Positions 51,301 through 58,572 of a stretch of 58,572 bases of DNA are shown one piece after another. Source of the DNA: Collimonas sp. OK412 (GTDB lineage: Bacteria; Pseudomonadota; Gammaproteobacteria; Burkholderiales; Burkholderiaceae_D); contig NZ_FOLC01000027.1 in the NCBI RefSeq assembly GCF_900112135.1, forward strand, positions 1-58,572. Direction: 5' to 3'. Under the pieces are notes generated by a model, which was given only the letters and a program-made list of their open reading frames with translations, was not told the origin of the DNA and did no database searches. Each line of letters begins with the position of its first letter. Positions within the stretch are counted from its first letter, which is position 1. The position numbers and the translations under genes were made by a program.

Positions 51301-51637
51301 TTTTTTTATGCCTTTTGAGCAAGTGGTTATTTTCTATCTGCGATCAAGATTGCTTATCCTGATCACAAAACAGCGTCATCTCCGATGACATCGCATTCTC
51401 CGCCGGTAAGCGGATAGGCGATCAATAGTTTCTGTTTCCCACTAAAAATCCGTTAAAGCCGGAGTGCGTCGCCTGTGGCGCTGGGGTGGAATTCATTCAT
51501 TTCACTGGTCTCCTTCGTTGTCGTTGATTTTTATGCCTGACGGTCTGCGCGCGTTCGAGGTCAAGGCGGCATAGTACAGAATCCGGCGTAAAAAGATAGA
51601 TAATCAAATCGATGTTATTGCAAAAATTACAGCTTCT
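51301..51637 (-). other. Intergenic leader of SBP copy 2, with a 15-codon ORF
   Basis: 337 bases without a normal gene. On the minus strand AAGGAG (51510-51515) lies nine bases before ATG (51498-51500), opening a 15-residue frame MNEFHPSATGDALRL that stops at 51453. This could be a leader peptide or the remnant of a gene. The rest is leader or promoter of SBP copy 2. Confidence 0.35.
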
Positions 51638-53437
51638 CTAGTGTTTTTCAACATCCAGGTACTGCCAGTCAGCCTGCAGGATGGGATGGCGCTTGAAGCC
51701 CTTGATCCAGGGCCTGATCAGCCAGTTGCGCGAGCGCGACACGGTAATCACCCAGGCAGTGTCAGCTTCCATCTGGCGGCTCATGGCTATATAGAGCTGG
51801 TTGCGTTCCGGGCCGGGCGGCAAAACCTTGGCTTTGTCGTAAAGCGCGTCAAAGGCCGGCGAGCTATAGCAGCCGTTGTTGCCTTGCCCCGCATTGGGGC
51901 CGTACAGCAATTGCATGAAATTGTCGCCTTCCGGGTAATCCGCGGACCAGGAGCCGTTCCACATCATCAGCTTGCACTCGGTCGCCGCTCTCAGGTTGTC
52001 GGCGTAATTGCTGACCTTGAAATCGACCCGAATGCCGATCTTGTCCAGCCCGCGCTTCCAGATTTCCGAGAAAACCACGTTTTTCGCACTGGCCTCGGTC
52101 GCCATCTTGATAACCAGCGGGCCACCGTCGGGCAGGGTGCGATAACCGTCGGCCCCGCGCTTGTAGCCGAAGTGGTCAAGCAATTTGTTTGCCAGCGCCG
52201 GATCGTAGGCGATGCTGCTGCGATAGTTGGGGTCGTGGCCCACCACGCCTTCCGGAATCACCATTTCCGCCTTTACTGCAAGCCCCATGCGCACCTGGGA
52301 AATTTCATCCTGGACGTTGTAAGACATGGCGATAGCGCGCCGCAAGGCATTCTTTTCCAGGCTGTCGCCGCCGAGCAAGGGGTCTCTGAAATTCATGATG
52401 ACGTAGGCTAGCCCAGGCTCGATCACGGTATTCATGCGAATGCCTTCAGCCTTGAACGACGGCTTCAGTTCCGTGCCGTCGAGTACAGTCGGCGCTGCGG
52501 CTTGGGGCAGGAAGTCGAAGTCTATCTGCTTGCCCTGGAATGCCAGCCAGCGCGACTGCTCTTCCTCGATGATGCTGACCTCGACTCGGCCGACCTGCGG
52601 CATTTTCTTGCCCTTCATGTCGTGCACCAGCTGCTCGTCCCAGGCGCTGCCGGTCGATTTGAAATCCCAGGTATAGCCGCGGTATTCAGGATTGGCGACC
52701 AGCACGATCTTGCTGCGCGGTACGTATTGCTCCAGCATATAGGCGCCGGTGCCGACCGGATGGGCGCCGCTCTGTTCGCCATAAGCGTCGATCACTTCGC
52801 GTGCCTGGGCGCCCAAGGCGTTGAATCCCATGATGTAAAGGAAGTTGTAATCGGGGGCGGTGAGCGTGATCTTCAGGGTGTAGCGATCAGGCGTCTGGAG
52901 GCCGGCTACCGGTGCATCGTAATCGAAACGACCGGATTTTTTCGCTTTTGCTACCGCTTCGTCCATGCCGGCGATTTTTCCTTCCAGTACGTTGGCCGAT
53001 GGCGAACGGTTTTTGGGATCGAGAAATCGCTTGAAGGAATAAGCATAGTCCTGGGCGGTCAGCTCGCGACGCACTCCCTTGAAGGCAGGATCGGGGGCGA
53101 AATAAATGCCCTTCCTGATATGGAACACGTAGCTTTTTCCGCCATCGCTCACCTCGGGCATGGCTTCCGAGGCTTGCGGTACCAGCTTGGCGGGGCGTGC
53201 CAGATAGTCATAAGTCAGCAAGCGCTCAAAAATTGCCTCGGCAATCCAGTTTGAATAAGCATTGTAGGTGCGGACCAAGTCGAAGCCATCGTCGGGGGCT
53301 TCGAGAGCCACGCGCACCACTTTGGACGGGTCCGCTGGATTATTGCCCGCTTGCACTGAAGTCGCGGCGCCTGCAACGCCAAAAACGAGCAATATTGGTG
53401 CAATGCACGATCGATTGAATTGTTTAAAGTTCCACAT
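51638..53437 (-). CDS. Family 5 solute-binding protein (peptide), copy 3
   Basis: A 599-residue periplasmic protein with a signal peptide (CIAPILLVFGVAGAATSVQA). It shares YDYLARPAKLVPQ, GIYFAPDPAFKGVRRELTA, TGAYMLEQYVPRSKIVLVAN, KGKKMPQVGRVEVSIIEEEQ, LLDHFGYKRGADGYRTLPDG and NFMQLLYGPNAGQGNNGCYS with copy 2. It is the first gene of the minus-strand cluster and is divergent from a TonB-dependent receptor, so both may share one regulatory region. Confidence 0.92.
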   Translation of the reverse strand: MWNFKQFNRSCIAPILLVFGVAGAATSVQAGNNPADPSKVVRVALEAPDDGFDLVRTYNAYSNWIAEAIFERLLTYDYLARPAKLVPQASEAMPEVSDGGKSYVFHIRKGIYFAPDPAFKGVRRELTAQDYAYSFKRFLDPKNRSPSANVLEGKIAGMDEAVAKAKKSGRFDYDAPVAGLQTPDRYTLKITLTAPDYNFLYIMGFNALGAQAREVIDAYGEQSGAHPVGTGAYMLEQYVPRSKIVLVANPEYRGYTWDFKSTGSAWDEQLVHDMKGKKMPQVGRVEVSIIEEEQSRWLAFQGKQIDFDFLPQAAAPTVLDGTELKPSFKAEGIRMNTVIEPGLAYVIMNFRDPLLGGDSLEKNALRRAIAMSYNVQDEISQVRMGLAVKAEMVIPEGVVGHDPNYRSSIAYDPALANKLLDHFGYKRGADGYRTLPDGGPLVIKMATEASAKNVVFSEIWKRGLDKIGIRVDFKVSNYADNLRAATECKLMMWNGSWSADYPEGDNFMQLLYGPNAGQGNNGCYSSPAFDALYDKAKVLPPGPERNQLYIAMSRQMEADTAWVITVSRSRNWLIRPWIKGFKRHPILQADWQYLDVEKH

Positions 53438-53901
53438 GGTTTCAGTTTGCTTTTTTGTCTTTTTTACAGCGGATTGTTTCCCGCTGTTTCGTATTTTCGC
53501 GTCAGAAATGGCGTAGTTACGCCGTTAAACCGGCCTATACATTTTTTCTTATACAGCTATGCGTATTTGTTATTTGGCGTATATAAGCAACAGTATCGCA
53601 GGCGTTACCAAATTAAATGCAGCTTTTATTTTTTTTAGGATACACTATTTTAGCTGCATTACATCATGTGGCATGTTTTTTGCTTGTAGGTGTCGGTGGA
53701 AATATTTCTGGCAAACAATCACAAATTGGGCCCAGAAAAATAACTGCCAGTACTGTTTTACACGCGAAAGAAAATCTGCTTTTTGGTCGTTGTTGTGAAA
53801 AGATTTTTGACGCATCGCTCAGAAGGCGATTAACAAATCGTGTTTGATTTATTACAAAACTTAAATTTCAACTCTAACTTTTACCCATAGGGAGTTTGGT
53901 T
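53438..53901. promoter_or_regulatory. AT-rich divergent regulatory region between SBP copy 3 and the TonB-dependent receptor
   Basis: 464 bases, noticeably more AT-rich than the flanking genes and without a believable ORF. It contains a 9-bp inverted repeat AATGCAGCT (53616-53624) / AGCTGCATT (53652-53660) around a 27-base T-rich spacer. It must carry the promoters of the two divergent genes. I could not pick confident -35/-10 pairs. Confidence 0.4.
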
Positions 53902-56583
53902 ATGATGAAGGAACGGGGATTGCCACGTTCGCTGCGACTGATGTTTTCAGGCGGCGTTGCTGTGGGGCTAGGTCTGTTGGCCCACTCAGTGCAGGCGCAG
54001 GAGACGAAGACGGACGATGCTCCACAACAAATGCAACGAGTCGAAATTACTGGCTCATCGATTAAACGGGTTGCGAACGAAGGTGTTTCGCCTATCACGA
54101 TTATCAAGGCTGACGATTTTGCCAAAGCCGGTATTACCACTGCCTCAGAAGCGTTGGGTAGTATCGCTGCAAATCAATCACAATTTACCACTTCGACTAA
54201 CGTAGGCAAGGGCGGCACCGTTGGTGCATCAGCCGACTTGCGTAGTCTGGGCTCGAACAAAACGCTGGTTCTGCTTAATGGCCGTCGTCTTGCCAATAGC
54301 GCATTTGACGGTTCCACCGTTGATTTGAACATCATTCCTATTGCTGCCTTAGACCGCGTTGAAGTCCTGCGCGACGGTGCTTCTGCAATTTACGGAACCG
54401 ATGCGATCGGCGGGGTGATCAACTTCATCACCAAAAGATCGTATACCGGCCTGAACGTTTCCGGCGAAGGCATCGTCCCGTCGAAAAGCGGCGGTCAGGA
54501 AGGACGTATCAATGTGTCCGGCGGTATCGGCGACCTGGATAAAGACGGCTACAACTTCTTTGGCGTAGTCGATTACCATAAACAAAGCAGGATCACTGCC
54601 GGACAGCGCGGAGTTACCGGTAATGTCCCAAGCCTTGGCTTGAGCCAAACCAGCGGTAATACCTTTCCGGCTAACTTTGTCGACACCGGCAACGGCGTCT
54701 CTGGCAATCCTTTGCTGGCAACCGGCTGTAATGCAGCGCACCTTGCGCCAAACGCCAAGGGCACTTCTTGCCGCTACGATTATTCCTCAACTATCGATGT
54801 AGTCCCAGAAACCTCTGAACTTGCCGTGATCGGCAAGGGTACGTTCAAGCTGAATGCCGATAACAATGCGTCGATCGAATACCTGCATTCCGAGAGCAAG
54901 GTAAAGCAAACTGTCGCGGGCGACGTGTTTTCTGGTAACGGTAGCGACTATCTGCTGCCTAGCTCCAGCAAGTATTACCCAGGCAACGGTACTACGCCTG
55001 CTGTCGCTGGTCTGAGCGGCGACCCATTGTCGGTCAACTTCCGTTCTGCGGGATTTGGCGGCCGCGTAAGCGAAGCTAAAAACACGGCAGACCGATTGCT
55101 GTTGAGCCTTGACGGCACGATGTGGGGATGGGATTACAAGACCGGCCTGAGCTATGCAGTCAGCAAGGCGCAGGAAACACTGGTTAGCGGCTATCTGAAT
55201 AACGATGCCGTAAGAGCCGCGCTGTTGAACGGTACTCTGAATCCATTTGGCGCCTCTGATCCAGGTGTGTACGACGCGATTAAGAACACAGGTAAATACC
55301 TGGATGCTAAAACCACCATCTCGTCGTTGGATTTCACGGCAAGCCGTGAAATCGCGCAATTGCCGGCTGGTCCCCTCGGTTTTGCTATCGGCGGCGAATA
55401 CCGGCATGAGACAGCAGAATACGACATCATCCACTCGGTTGCCGACCTGTCCGAAAGTACTGGCTCTTCGACTTCCCAATCTCAATCCGGCAAGCGTAAT
55501 GTCGGCGCCGTATTTTCTGAGTTGAGCATCCCGATCGTCAAGAATCTGGAAGCGCAGTTAGCCGTGCGTTACGATGACTACAGCGACGTCGGCAGCACCA
55601 TCAATCCAAAGATCGGCTTGCGCTGGCAGCCTGCCCAGAACCTGATGTTCCGCAGTTCATACAGCACGGGCTTCCGGGCGCCAAGCTTGTACGAACTGAA
55701 CCAGCCTGCCTCGACCACTTTCACTTCCGGTTCGTATAACGATCCGAAGCTGTGCCCAGGCGGTAACGTAGCTGCAGGCGGCGTTGAAGTGCGCGATTGC
55801 AATACGCAATTCTTCACGCAAACCGGCGGTAACAAGTCTTTGCAGCCAGAAAAATCGACTTCGTTCACTCTGGGTACGGTTTTTGAACCGATCAAGGATG
55901 TGACTGTTTCGATCGATTACTGGAATATCAAGATCAAAAACCAGATCGGCGTGATTTCCGAAGCTGATATTTTTGCTGATCCTAACAAGTATGCAAACCT
56001 GTACATCCGTAAGCCTGATGGCTCGCTGGACTACATTGTCCAGACCAACCAGAATCTGGGTAACGTTCACACCCAAGGTTTCGATTTGGGCCTCGGATGG
56101 CGTTTGCCTAAGACCCGCGTTGGCGACTTTGCATTTTCCATCGACGGCACTTACGTTACGCAGTATGACTACCAGAGCGAAAAGGGTGGGCCTTACCTGA
56201 ACAATCTGGCTGTTTATGCTGGCGGTGTCGGCTCCACGCCAGGAGTGGTTTTCCGGTGGCGCCATAATGCGACGCTTAACTGGAAGAATGGTCCATGGGG
56301 CGCAATGTTCCAGCAAACCTTCAGTACCGGTTACGTAGATGCAAACAACGCTGTGTCGGCTCCGTACGATACGCATAACGTTGGTTCATATACCCGTTAC
56401 AACACTTCGTTGACATACACTGGTATCAAGAATCTGACGCTGACAGGTGGTATCAAGAATATCCTTGATAAGAAACCGCCTGCCAGTAATCAGGTTGATA
56501 ACTTCCAGATCGGCTACGATCCACGTTATGGCGACATCGTCGGCCGTGCGTTCTTCGTCCGCGCCAACTATCAGTTCTTTTAA
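53902..56583 (+). CDS. TonB-dependent outer-membrane receptor
   Basis: An 893-residue receptor. A signal peptide (MFSGGVAVGLGLLAHSVQAQ) precedes a TonB-box-like start (QRVEITGSSIKR), a plug domain (ADDFAKAGITTASEALGSIA, SDLRSLGSNKTLVLLNGRRL, DRVEVLRDGASAIYGTDAIG, GVINFITKR) and a beta-barrel ending in the aromatic FVRANYQFF. The ATG at 53902 has AGGGAG seven bases upstream. It belongs to the 'ITGSSIKR' group common in Xanthomonads and Burkholderiales. It is divergent from the peptide SBP cluster and followed by tonB and exbB. Substrate inferred as peptide or peptide-linked metal chelate; unproven. Confidence 0.9.
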   Translation: MMKERGLPRSLRLMFSGGVAVGLGLLAHSVQAQETKTDDAPQQMQRVEITGSSIKRVANEGVSPITIIKADDFAKAGITTASEALGSIAANQSQFTTSTNVGKGGTVGASADLRSLGSNKTLVLLNGRRLANSAFDGSTVDLNIIPIAALDRVEVLRDGASAIYGTDAIGGVINFITKRSYTGLNVSGEGIVPSKSGGQEGRINVSGGIGDLDKDGYNFFGVVDYHKQSRITAGQRGVTGNVPSLGLSQTSGNTFPANFVDTGNGVSGNPLLATGCNAAHLAPNAKGTSCRYDYSSTIDVVPETSELAVIGKGTFKLNADNNASIEYLHSESKVKQTVAGDVFSGNGSDYLLPSSSKYYPGNGTTPAVAGLSGDPLSVNFRSAGFGGRVSEAKNTADRLLLSLDGTMWGWDYKTGLSYAVSKAQETLVSGYLNNDAVRAALLNGTLNPFGASDPGVYDAIKNTGKYLDAKTTISSLDFTASREIAQLPAGPLGFAIGGEYRHETAEYDIIHSVADLSESTGSSTSQSQSGKRNVGAVFSELSIPIVKNLEAQLAVRYDDYSDVGSTINPKIGLRWQPAQNLMFRSSYSTGFRAPSLYELNQPASTTFTSGSYNDPKLCPGGNVAAGGVEVRDCNTQFFTQTGGNKSLQPEKSTSFTLGTVFEPIKDVTVSIDYWNIKIKNQIGVISEADIFADPNKYANLYIRKPDGSLDYIVQTNQNLGNVHTQGFDLGLGWRLPKTRVGDFAFSIDGTYVTQYDYQSEKGGPYLNNLAVYAGGVGSTPGVVFRWRHNATLNWKNGPWGAMFQQTFSTGYVDANNAVSAPYDTHNVGSYTRYNTSLTYTGIKNLTLTGGIKNILDKKPPASNQVDNFQIGYDPRYGDIVGRAFFVRANYQFF

Positions 56584-56620
56584 TCACAGGAATCGATTGG
56601 CTTAAGTTCTTTTCGCAAGC

Positions 56621-56657
56621 AAACCACCTGGGAAGTTTTCCAGGTGGTTTTGGCTTT
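56621..56657 (+). terminator. Intrinsic terminator after the TonB-dependent receptor
   Basis: AAACCACCTGG (56621-56631) and its perfect complement (56640-56650) form an 11-bp stem around an 8-base loop, followed by TGGCTTTTT. So tonB has its own promoter in the AT-rich gap 56658-56934, where no gene or clear hexamer pair is seen. Confidence 0.85.
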
Positions 56658-56934
56658 TTCGAATGGAGTAAGCTGCAAGATCTTTCTGCTGTTTTATAAG
56701 TCATTGATGTAGTATTTACAGACGCGCACTAATTAGGGGAGAATGACCAGTCATCCTTTTGTTTGATTAGCAATGAAAGGAAGTCTGATTGTTCATCCAG
56801 GTGCTAAATCATTTTGCAAAGCAGGCGCTGATTGATTGGTACATTTTTTGCGTTAGGTAAACAGGCTAGTAGTTCACTCATCTGATTGCATGTAGTTTTG
56901 GCAATTGAATAATGTAGTATCGGAGGAAAGAGGC

Positions 56935-57588
56935 ATGGATTTCACGCAGGATGGGAGAAACCCTTCCAAGAATATAGTTGGCATCAGCGTGGTGGTTCTT
57001 CTGCATGTAGCTCTAGTTTATGCGTTGATTACAGGGCTAGCCCGTAAGGTTGTCGAAGTCATTCAACAACCGGTCGAAACCAAGATCATCGAGGAGATCA
57101 AGCCGCCACCGCCGCCGCCACCACCGAAACAGGTAGTACCGCCGCCGCCAAAATCGGTTGCGCCACCGCCGCCTTTCGTACCTCCACCAGAGGTAAAAGT
57201 AACGCCGCCGCCACAAGATAACGTGATTGCAGCTGTAACAAACGTCAAGCCGCCGACCAATGACTTGCCTACTTCGGTAGCGCAGCCATCGACCACCGGT
57301 GAGGCAGGGCCTTCGCATACCAGTGCAAAAATTGCTGGAAACTGCGACAAGCCGGAGTATCCAAGAACTTCGCTGCGTAATGAAGAAGAGGGTACTGTCA
57401 CTGTCAAGCTGACGATCGGAGCCGACGGCAACGTGGTCGATTCCACTGTGCAAAAGGGCAGCGGTTTCAAGGATCTGGACAGAGCCACGGTAAAAGCGTG
57501 GAGCCTGTGCCATTTCACCCCTGCCATGGCTGACGGCAAACCTGTGCAGTCTACGACAACAATGCAGTATGTCTGGAAGCTGGAATAA
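56935..57588 (+). CDS. tonB: TonB energy transducer
   Basis: A 217-residue protein: cytoplasmic N-tail, a single membrane anchor (about residues 16-36, VGISVVVLLHVALVYALITG), a Pro-rich periplasmic spacer with PPPPPPPPKQVVPPPPK and PPPFVPPPEVK blocks, and a C-terminal TonB domain (CDKPEYPRTSLRNEEEGTVT, VKLTIGADGNVVDSTVQKGS, FKDLDRATVKAW). A strong GGAGGAAAGAGGC site precedes the ATG at 56935; the frame is open 30 bases further to a TTG. It passes proton-motive force to outer-membrane receptors such as the one upstream. exbB follows after 69 bases. Confidence 0.93.
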   Translation: MDFTQDGRNPSKNIVGISVVVLLHVALVYALITGLARKVVEVIQQPVETKIIEEIKPPPPPPPPKQVVPPPPKSVAPPPPFVPPPEVKVTPPPQDNVIAAVTNVKPPTNDLPTSVAQPSTTGEAGPSHTSAKIAGNCDKPEYPRTSLRNEEEGTVTVKLTIGADGNVVDSTVQKGSGFKDLDRATVKAWSLCHFTPAMADGKPVQSTTTMQYVWKLE

Positions 57589-57657
57589 TCAAAGTGTAGA
57601 ACCACTACCTTGTCCGTTATCCTAGCAATCTAATTTATAAAATTTGGAGTATTAGTA

Positions 57658-58572
57658 TGTCTATCACTCGTAACCGCTTATCCGCCCTTGCCACCGCCCT
57701 GATGATCTCCGCCGCGACGATCTCAGCGCCACTGGCAGCAATCGCCCAAACACCAGCCGCCGCATCGGCACCAGCAGCGTCGGCACCAGCAGCCTCAGAT
57801 GCGCCGAAAGCGGCCGACACTGCTGCAGCGGCATCGCTGGCAGATAGCCCAACCCCGCCGCCACAGCCGGCAGCCAAGGAAACCGTGGACAATCCATACG
57901 GCCTGGACGCCCTGTGGAAAGGCGGCGACTTCGTCGCCCGCGGCACCCTGATCATCCTGGTGCTGATGTCGATGGGCAGCTGGTACATCATCATCACCAA
58001 GCTGATCGAGCAGGTGAAACTGATGGGCCAGGCAAAAAATGCACAAAAGACATTCTGGAAAGCCGCTAGCGTCGAGGCAGGCGTAGCCGGCCTCAAGCCA
58101 AACAGCGCTTACCGCTTCATCGCCCAAAACGGCGTGAACTCCACCCAGCACCATGACGGCGCCCTGCTGGAACAGATCGACCTGAATACCTGGGTGACGA
58201 TGTCGATCCAGCGTTCGGTAGAAAAAGTCCAAAGCCGCCTGCAAGACGGCCTGGCATTCCTGGCAACTGTCGGTTCGACCGCGCCGTTCGTCGGCCTGTT
58301 CGGTACCGTCTGGGGTATTTACCACGCGCTGACAGCGATCGGTATCGCCGGCCAGGCGTCGATCGACAAGGTTGCCGGTCCGGTCGGTGAAGCGCTGATC
58401 ATGACCGCGATCGGTCTGGCAGTGGCTGTGCCTGCGGTGCTGGGCTACAACTGGCTGGTTCGCCGCAACAAGAGCGCGATGGAAGAAATCCGCTCGTTCA
58501 GCGCCGACCTGCACTCGGTCCTGCTGAGCGGCGTGATGTCCTCGAGCTCGGCGGTCCAGGTTGCCCACATCA
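57658..58572 (+). CDS. exbB: ExbB biopolymer transport protein (partial, cut by window edge)
   Basis: The first 305 codons of an ExbB/MotA/TolQ proton channel are visible. A signal-like segment (LSALATALMISAATISAPLA) leads to an Ala/Pro-rich spacer, then the first TM helix (TLIILVLMSMGSWYIIITKL) and, after the cytoplasmic loop, GLAFLATVGSTAPFVGLFGT and LIMTAIGLAVAVPAVLGYN, the last two pore helices. This long N-terminus is typical of Burkholderiales ExbB. TTGGAG precedes the ATG. exbD is expected beyond the edge. Confidence 0.9.

Noticed and set aside
1-58572. Search for CRISPR arrays, tRNA/rRNA genes, intact insertion sequences or phage modules
   Set aside because: No regularly spaced repeats, cloverleafs, rRNA-like stretches, transposase motifs with terminal repeats, or phage structural genes were visible.

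Overview
The window looks like a chromosomal segment of a betaproteobacterium of the Oxalobacteraceae type (Collimonas/Herbaspirillum/Janthinobacterium relatives). This is an inference from the high GC content, dense coding, many LysR and MFS genes, and protein family flavour; no rRNA or tRNA gene is present to confirm it. I see no CRISPR array, phage, intact insertion sequence or origin.

Left part (1-10.2 kb): an exopolysaccharide locus. A wecB-type UDP-GlcNAc 2-epimerase, an NfrB-like glycosyltransferase with tandem C-terminal MshEN (c-di-GMP-binding type) modules, an NfrA-like TPR/outer-membrane barrel protein, a lipoprotein resembling a glycosidase TIM barrel and a secreted clan GH-A-like glycosidase lie together. 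A DUF2334/YdaL-type secreted protein runs off the left edge. This matches the E. coli NfrA/NfrB/WecB 'N4 glycan receptor' pathway, with added hydrolases. A type II secretion relic (intact gspC-like gene, broken gspG-like gene) sits beside it.

10.2-12 kb is poorly coding, with a few doubtful small ORFs and one small HTH protein. At 12-13.7 kb two riboswitch-gene units follow each other: a yybP-ykoY (Mn2+) riboswitch before a cation/Ca2+ exchanger family gene, and a guanidine-II (mini-ykkC) riboswitch before a gdx/sugE guanidinium exporter.

13.7-28.9 kb is a mosaic of housekeeping and accessory genes: RHH protein, DJ-1/PfpI protein, folE, an MdfA-like efflux pump, LysR/MBL-hydrolase/CGWC-protein, WYL regulator, GST, a subtilisin-like autotransporter lipoprotein, a saccharopine-dehydrogenase-like gene divergent from an Lrp/AsnC regulator, an NmrA-like gene divergent from a LysR gene, and an SRPBCC protein. 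29-31.7 kb is an arsenic operon (arsR-acr3-arsC-arsH) whose operator-like palindrome overlaps the arsR start codon. 31.7-41.5 kb holds small metabolic, redox and regulator genes plus an MFS remnant.

41.6-53.4 kb is a minus-strand oligopeptide uptake cluster: three paralogous family-5 solute-binding proteins, a predicted periplasmic M3 oligopeptidase, two permeases and a double-ATPase. It is divergent from a TonB-dependent receptor, followed by tonB and exbB (cut by the right edge). Together these could take peptides across both membranes, although the substrate is inferred.
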